From Lachnospiraceae bacterium (lineage in GTDB: Bacteria; Bacillota; Clostridia; Lachnospirales; Lachnospiraceae): a DNA stretch of 64,000 nucleotides. Location of the stretch: assembly GCA_017461775.1 (NCBI GenBank), contig JAFTXD010000116.1:1-64000 (forward strand), read 5' to 3'. Both the position numbers and the translations under genes were made by a program. Every line of letters begins with the position of its first letter. The first letter of the stretch is position 1. The notes under the pieces were generated by a model, which had not been told where the DNA came from, searched no databases, and saw only the letters and a program-made list of their open reading frames with translations. Positions 59,672-64,000 of the stretch are shown piece by piece.

Positions 59672-60322
59672 TTAGCGATAATAGTTCATCTTCTGTTCAA
59701 TCTTCGCCATCACAAAATCAACCACGAAATTGAATACGTAATAGAAACCACCTGCGATAAACAGTGGAATAATGGTGGTCTGGGCTGCTGCCACCTGCTT
59801 TGCAATGGTAAATACCTCCGCATAAGCAAGTACGAAAGCAAGAGATGTATCCTTTACCAGGGTAATCACCTCATTGGTTACCGGAGGCAGTACGCGCTTA
59901 CACATCTGCGGGAAAATAATCTTGCAGAAGGTCTGTGCCTTGCTGTATCCCAGCACATTGGCTGCCTCGTACTGTCCCAGCGGAATACTCTGGATTCCCG
60001 AACGGAAGATTTCCGCAAAATATGCCGCATAGTTAATGGAGAAGCCCAGGATAGTAGCCGTCAGTCTCCATCCGGAGGACAGCTGGGTACCAAATAAATA
60101 ATAAGGACCATAAAACCATACAATCAGCTGGAGCATCAGCGGCGTACCACGCAATATGGAAATAAACACTTTTACAACAAGGGAAACAGGCTTAAACCTG
60201 CTCATACGTCCCCACGCCACCAAAAGACCCAGTGGCATGGAAAAGATTACTGTTGAAAAAAAGATTAGCAGCGTGGCACCGGTACCGGATAATACCTGCT
60301 GCGCCATCCCCCAGATTGTCAT
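59672..60322 (-). CDS. Amino-acid ABC transporter permease
   Basis: A 216-residue membrane protein of the HisMQ type with about five helices and the EAA loop [37 protein letters not shown] and [20 protein letters not shown] are typical. GTGAGG precedes the ATG. It sits between the binding protein and the ATPase. Confidence 0.95.
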   Translation of the reverse strand: MTIWGMAQQVLSGTGATLLIFFSTVIFSMPLGLLVAWGRMSRFKPVSLVVKVFISILRGTPLMLQLIVWFYGPYYLFGTQLSSGWRLTATILGFSINYAAYFAEIFRSGIQSIPLGQYEAANVLGYSKAQTFCKIIFPQMCKRVLPPVTNEVITLVKDTSLAFVLAYAEVFTIAKQVAAAQTTIIPLFIAGGFYYVFNFVVDFVMAKIEQKMNYYR

Positions 60323-60342
60323 AGCTTTTGTTCCTCACTTCA

Positions 60343-61149
60343 TTAGTTAATGTAATCTCCGATGCAAACCATATCGGATAAATTGTAATCAGAGTACTTC
60401 TCTGCGATTTCCATGAAAGTACCATCCTTGTACATTTCAAACAAGGTATTCTGCACGGTGTCACGAAGCTCTTCATTGCCCAGCTTGAAGCCTATTGCAT
60501 ACTGCTCGGTGGAAAGCTTTTCCTCCAGCATACGGAAGGTTCCCTCACGAGAGGTCAGCTGGTACTGTGCCACACCGATATCTACTGCGATGGCATCTAC
60601 TACGCCGGACTCTAAATTTAAGAAAGCAGTGTTGTAATCTGCCACCTGCTGAAGCTCTGCAAAGCTTGCTGCAAGCTCTAAGTTTGCTGCATTGTCCTCG
60701 CTGTCATCGGTCAGTGCTGTCAGTGCGGAAGAACCTGCCTGGGTCACTACGATTTTGCCTGCAAGGTCAGCCTTTGCCTGAATATCAGAAGCATTCATGG
60801 TAATGAATACAATGGAATTGTCCACATAAGGCACGGACCAGGTATACTGATCCTCACGTCCGGTCACGGTAAATCCGTTCCAGATACAGTCGATGGAACC
60901 GGAGTTTAACTCCATATCCTTGGTATTCCAATCAATGGGCTGCTTTACTAAGGTCCAGCCATTGCGCTCGCACACTTCCTGTGCCAGCTCTAAATCAAAG
61001 CCGGTATAGCTTCCGTCATCTGCCATATAACCATATGGTGGATACTCTGCATCAAAACCTACGGTAAAGGTCTCTCCGGATGCACCACCACAAGCCGTAA
61101 GACCAACGGCCATAGTTAAGCTCAAAAATAATGCAGTTAATTTTTTCAT
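60343..61149 (-). CDS. Amino-acid ABC transporter substrate-binding lipoprotein
   Basis: A 268-residue extracellular binding protein (SBP_bac_3) with a lipoprotein signal (MKKLTALFLSLTMAVGLTACGG, with the lipobox Cys near 20). It has FTVGFDAEYPPYGYMADDGS, YTGFDLELAQEVCERNGW and IDCIWNGFTVTGREDQYTWS, and ends NLSDMVCIGDYIN. The ATG at 61149 follows GGGAGGA. It begins the operon; the ligand is a polar amino acid, not determined. Confidence 0.95.
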   Translation of the reverse strand: MKKLTALFLSLTMAVGLTACGGASGETFTVGFDAEYPPYGYMADDGSYTGFDLELAQEVCERNGWTLVKQPIDWNTKDMELNSGSIDCIWNGFTVTGREDQYTWSVPYVDNSIVFITMNASDIQAKADLAGKIVVTQAGSSALTALTDDSEDNAANLELAASFAELQQVADYNTAFLNLESGVVDAIAVDIGVAQYQLTSREGTFRMLEEKLSTEQYAIGFKLGNEELRDTVQNTLFEMYKDGTFMEIAEKYSDYNLSDMVCIGDYIN

Positions 61150-61233
61150 ATATAAATTCCTCCCTTTGCGTAAATGCAAAACATTGCTTTAGTATTTTAG
61201 CACGGTAAAGAAGCACTGTAAAGACATATTTAC

Positions 61234-61270
61234 ACAAAAAAATACTGCCATGGGTGTTTTCCCATAGCAG
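61234..61270 (-). terminator. Terminator of the hybrid kinase gene
   Basis: Minus strand stem CTGCTATGGG with CCCATGGCAG (61245-61270), one wobble, followed by TATTTTTTTG. Confidence 0.85.
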
Positions 61271-61292
61271 CATCTTCCAAATAGCTTGTATG

Positions 61293-64000
61293 TTAATTTG
61301 ACTTATAATAGTTTTCCCATTTTCCAATAATCTCTTCGCACTTGTCCACATCGTAACAGGCCACCGCTTCTCCCAACATCTCAAACAGGGCTTCCTCCTC
61401 TTCCTTGTAGCTGAATTCCGCCATGTTATTGAAAATCTCCAGCGCCGTATCCATGTCCAAATCCTCCATGGCAGCACGAATCTCTTCAAAGAATACCTCC
61501 AGCTCGCCACTGCTGATTTCCTTGCCGGTGCCATCCCCCTTTTTCTCTTCCGGGAAGTAAGGCTTTAAAATATCTATGTAGCCCAGATACTGCTGTAACA
61601 TATCGTCGGTGCATCTGTGAATCAGTTCACCATCCCGCTCATTTCCTGCCTTCTCCATGCGAAGAGCCTTTTCGGAAAGCTCCATGGCTCCTACCTGCTT
61701 GGAAGCACTCTTTAAAGCATGCACCTCGATGGTATATGCCTTCCAGTCCTCTTTCTGCTCCAGCTCCTTGATAAGCCTGGATTTCTTAGGAATTGCCTGG
61801 TAGTAATCCTTCAGCACTGCCCAGAAAAGCTTCTCCGTACCAAGCAGCCTGAGGGCGGAGCCGGTATCCAGTCCCTCAATCACCACGCTGACAATATCCT
61901 TATCCTCTGTGGTTTCCTCACCGGCCACGGAGTACACCTTTTTAATCTTGTGCTTGGGCAGCCAGTTGCGCAGCTTAGAGAGCATGGTACGCATCTCAAT
62001 GGGCTTTGCCACAAAATCATTCATACCCTCTGCCAGGAACATTTCCTTGGTACCACTGACCGCATTGGCCGTCAGGGCGATGATGGGTATTTCATCATAT
62101 TCTGTATGGAATCTGCGGATGATACGGGTGGTCTCCACACCATCCAGCTCCGGCATCATATGATCCATAAAAATCAAATCGTAGCGCTTCGTAGAAAGCA
62201 TCTCTACAGCTTCCTTACCACTGAGTGCAGTATCTATCTTCATCTGAAGCGGCTTTAAGAGTCCCTCTGCCACCGTTAAATTGATGGCATTGTCATCTAC
62301 AATCAAAATCTCTGCTTCCGGTGCAATAAATTCAAATTCCTCATGGGCACTGAAGCCAAAGCCTGCATTGGCATCCTCCCCATTAAAGATGGAGGCAATA
62401 TTCAGCACATACAACGGCTTTTTCACAACCATCAGGTTGGAGATATTCAGCCTTACCGAGGTTCTGAAATCAATCATCAATATGGTGGTAATCTCCGGGT
62501 GCGCCTTTACAAACTCCTCCACCTCCACAGAGAAGGTTCCCTGTCCCACAAAGAAATAGGAGATTTTCTCCCTGCAAAGCAGCTCCAAATCCGCCTCTGT
62601 TTCCAAAGATTTATAAGGTATTCCCAGATTTGCCATATCCTTTTCGATATGCTGGCGCAAAAAGCCGTTAGCTACCAGCCCCGCCACCTTCAGAGTCTCT
62701 TTATTCTTCACCTCAATGGAAGGCTTCTCGTCCACAATCTTCTGCGGTACCCAGAAAGAGAAGGTACTGCCCTTCTCGTATTCACTCTCCACGGAAATCT
62801 CGCCGCCCATCAGCTCCACAAATCTCTGGGAAATAGCCAGACCAAGTCCCGTACCCTCGATGTTACGGTTTCGCTTGCTGTCCAGCTGCTGGAAGGATTT
62901 AAAGAGCCTTGGCAAATCCTCCTTCTTAATACCGATACCGGTATCCTTTATCGCCACCTCCAGCATCATATTATCGCTGCCAAGCCTGGTAAAGCCCATC
63001 TTCAGTGCCACCTGCCCCTGTCTGGTGAACTTCACCGCATTGTTGGACAGATTGATGATTACCTGCTTAATACGCTTCGAATCCCCCACCATTCGCCTTG
63101 GTAAATCCGGTGCAATATCCAGAATCAATTCCACATCTTTCTCGCCGATTCTGGTATTTATAATATTTGCCACATCATTTACAATGGACATGGGCTCATA
63201 TTCTGCCTCTTCCACATCCATTTTACCGGACTCGATTTTCGAAAAGTCCAGAATATCATTAATGATAGTTAGAAGAGTCTTGCCCGAAGAAATAATCTGG
63301 CTCACATAACCTCTCGCCGCAGAAGGTAAATCCTCTCTAAGTGCCATCTCCGCCATACCGATTACCGCATTCATGGGGGTACGGATTTCATGGCTCATAT
63401 TGGCCAGAAAGTCCGACTTCATCTGCGCAGCTCTCTCAATCTCTTCGTTTGCCTCGATTACCTCATAACGATCCAATGCCATTTCCGAAATGATTGTGGA
63501 CATCTTATATAGGAAATCCGTAGCTCTATCCAAATGTCCCTGACTTATGTATGGCACCTTCCGCGCTGCCTCCACATAAGCATCTGCATCCACCTCAATT
63601 TCCGCCGCATACCGACGAAGAGCCTCTTCATCCAGCTCTCCCGTGCGTACCTGTCCGCCGGTAATACAACCAATCATTTCCCCATGGGCCACAATAGGTG
63701 CGGCAAAATCAATCAGTCCCGCATGGCAATGGTAGGTAATGGACTTGCCCATCCGAAAGGCCAGCTCCGTACCTTCCTTATCGCATTTTTCACATCTTGC
63801 TCTCCCGATAGGGGATTTCTTATTAAAGCATTGACAAAACTCTGTAGCACAAGTATCCCTTGTCAATATCACGCCATCCGCATCCGAGATTCCGATAGTC
63901 ACTCCGGTGATCCCCGCAAAGGTATCCTGAATCATCTGCAGCTTTTCCACTTCAATCAGCTCTGTCAGCTGCAGCTTTTCCTCCTGGTTTTCTATTCCCA
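61293..64000 (-). CDS. PocR-domain hybrid sensor histidine kinase, 5' end beyond the window
   Basis: At least 900 residues; the frame is open to the right edge. It has a helical start (EEKLQLTELIEVEKLQ), PocR ligand domain (CATEFCQCFNKKSPIG and RARCEKCDKEG with conserved cysteines, HCHAGLIDFAAPI), HisKA with LANMSHEIRTPMNAVIGMAE, HATPase (NLSNNAVKFTRQGQ, DTGIGIKKEDLPRLFKSF, GTGLGLAIS), a pseudo-receiver, a true receiver (ILIVDDNAINLTVAEGL, LIFMDHMMPELDG) and an HPt (EVHALKSASKQVGAMELSEK). A multistep phosphorelay sensor; the PocR part may bind a small carbon compound. Partner and output unknown. It is upstream of the amino-acid transporter on the same strand but ends with its own terminator. 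Confidence 0.9.
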   Translation of the reverse strand, partial: GIENQEEKLQLTELIEVEKLQMIQDTFAGITGVTIGISDADGVILTRDTCATEFCQCFNKKSPIGRARCEKCDKEGTELAFRMGKSITYHCHAGLIDFAAPIVAHGEMIGCITGGQVRTGELDEEALRRYAAEIEVDADAYVEAARKVPYISQGHLDRATDFLYKMSTIISEMALDRYEVIEANEEIERAAQMKSDFLANMSHEIRTPMNAVIGMAEMALREDLPSAARGYVSQIISSGKTLLTIINDILDFSKIESGKMDVEEAEYEPMSIVNDVANIINTRIGEKDVELILDIAPDLPRRMVGDSKRIKQVIINLSNNAVKFTRQGQVALKMGFTRLGSDNMMLEVAIKDTGIGIKKEDLPRLFKSFQQLDSKRNRNIEGTGLGLAISQRFVELMGGEISVESEYEKGSTFSFWVPQKIVDEKPSIEVKNKETLKVAGLVANGFLRQHIEKDMANLGIPYKSLETEADLELLCREKISYFFVGQGTFSVEVEEFVKAHPEITTILMIDFRTSVRLNISNLMVVKKPLYVLNIASIFNGEDANAGFGFSAHEEFEFIAPEAEILIVDDNAINLTVAEGLLKPLQMKIDTALSGKEAVEMLSTKRYDLIFMDHMMPELDGVETTRIIRRFHTEYDEIPIIALTANAVSGTKEMFLAEGMNDFVAKPIEMRTMLSKLRNWLPKHKIKKVYSVAGEETTEDKDIVSVVIEGLDTGSALRLLGTEKLFWAVLKDYYQAIPKKSRLIKELEQKEDWKAYTIEVHALKSASKQVGAMELSEKALRMEKAGNERDGELIHRCTDDMLQQYLGYIDILKPYFPEEKKGDGTGKEISSGELEVFFEEIRAAMEDLDMDTALEIFNNMAEFSYKEEEEALFEMLGEAVACYDVDKCEEIIGKWENYYKSN

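Overview
The window reads as a chromosomal segment of a motile, low-GC Gram-positive anaerobe of the Clostridia, most likely a Lachnospiraceae member (Roseburia/Eubacterium/Butyrivibrio-like). The grounds are strong AGGAGG ribosome binding sites, a rpmG-secE-nusG operon, the flgM-flgN-flgK-flgK-flgL-fliW-csrA and flaG-fliD-fliS clusters, SseB-like and Rpn/PD-(D/E)XK family proteins, and two near-consensus sigma-A promoters. No species call can be made from sequence reading alone.

Layout. 1-1074: nusG (clipped only at its stop), secE and rpmG on the minus strand behind a clear promoter. 1277-2572: an orphan FliD-like protein. 2599-4572: UDP-galactopyranose mutase with two divergent HTH regulators. 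4638-8480: a membrane protein, an Rpn-type nuclease with a 12-bp repeat, an Ntn-hydrolase and a 5'-truncated aldehyde dehydrogenase. 8529-11948: a three-gene operon (DUF262 protein, RecF/DUF3696-type ATPase, unknown protein) that looks like a phage-defence cassette. 12348-17839: a sulfate-activation operon (secreted protein, cysD, cysNC, ChrA-type permease, cysQ). 18245-20905: a second Rpn protein and two exported proteins. 21023-43982: a roughly 23-kb glycan gene block with many GT2 and GT-B glycosyltransferases, two LicD proteins, a TagD/oxidoreductase fusion, an RgpF fusion, a sulfotransferase-like protein and the flagellin glycosyltransferase Maf. 44055-55021: late flagellar genes (hag, fliT-like, fliS, fliD, flaG, csrA, fliW, flgL, two flgK, flgN, flgM). 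55096-57465: a Y-family polymerase with a small partner and an SseB-like protein. 57511-57906: a gene-free stretch with a strong hairpin. 57907-61149: a DapF-like epimerase and an amino-acid ABC transporter, separated by a 190-bp MITE-like palindrome. 61293-64000: a PocR-domain hybrid histidine kinase running off the right edge.

How it may work together. Five sites fit the sigma-28 (SigD/FliA) pattern TAAA-N15..17-CCGATAW. They lie before flgM, flaG-fliD-fliS, hag, the exported-protein pair at 19352-20905, and (less perfectly) the cys operon at 17839. The cys operon holds the genes to import and activate sulfate to PAPS and to recycle PAP, but the window has no APS/PAPS reductase. The adjacent glycan block begins with a protein that has sulfotransferase-like motifs and also contains Maf. 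My leading hypothesis is a flagellum-coregulated pathway that makes a sulfated surface or flagellar glycan. Flagellin translation is probably gated by CsrA-FliW: the hag leader has two perfect hairpins, each with GGA in its loop, one of them sequestering the Shine-Dalgarno sequence.

Other points of note are an in-frame amber codon that splits flgL, the MITE insertion with a 9-bp target duplication, multidomain fusions and a recurring Rossmann module in the glycan block, and Rpn proteins that share a C-terminal tail but differ in the rest. All family calls are by motif recognition without database searches.
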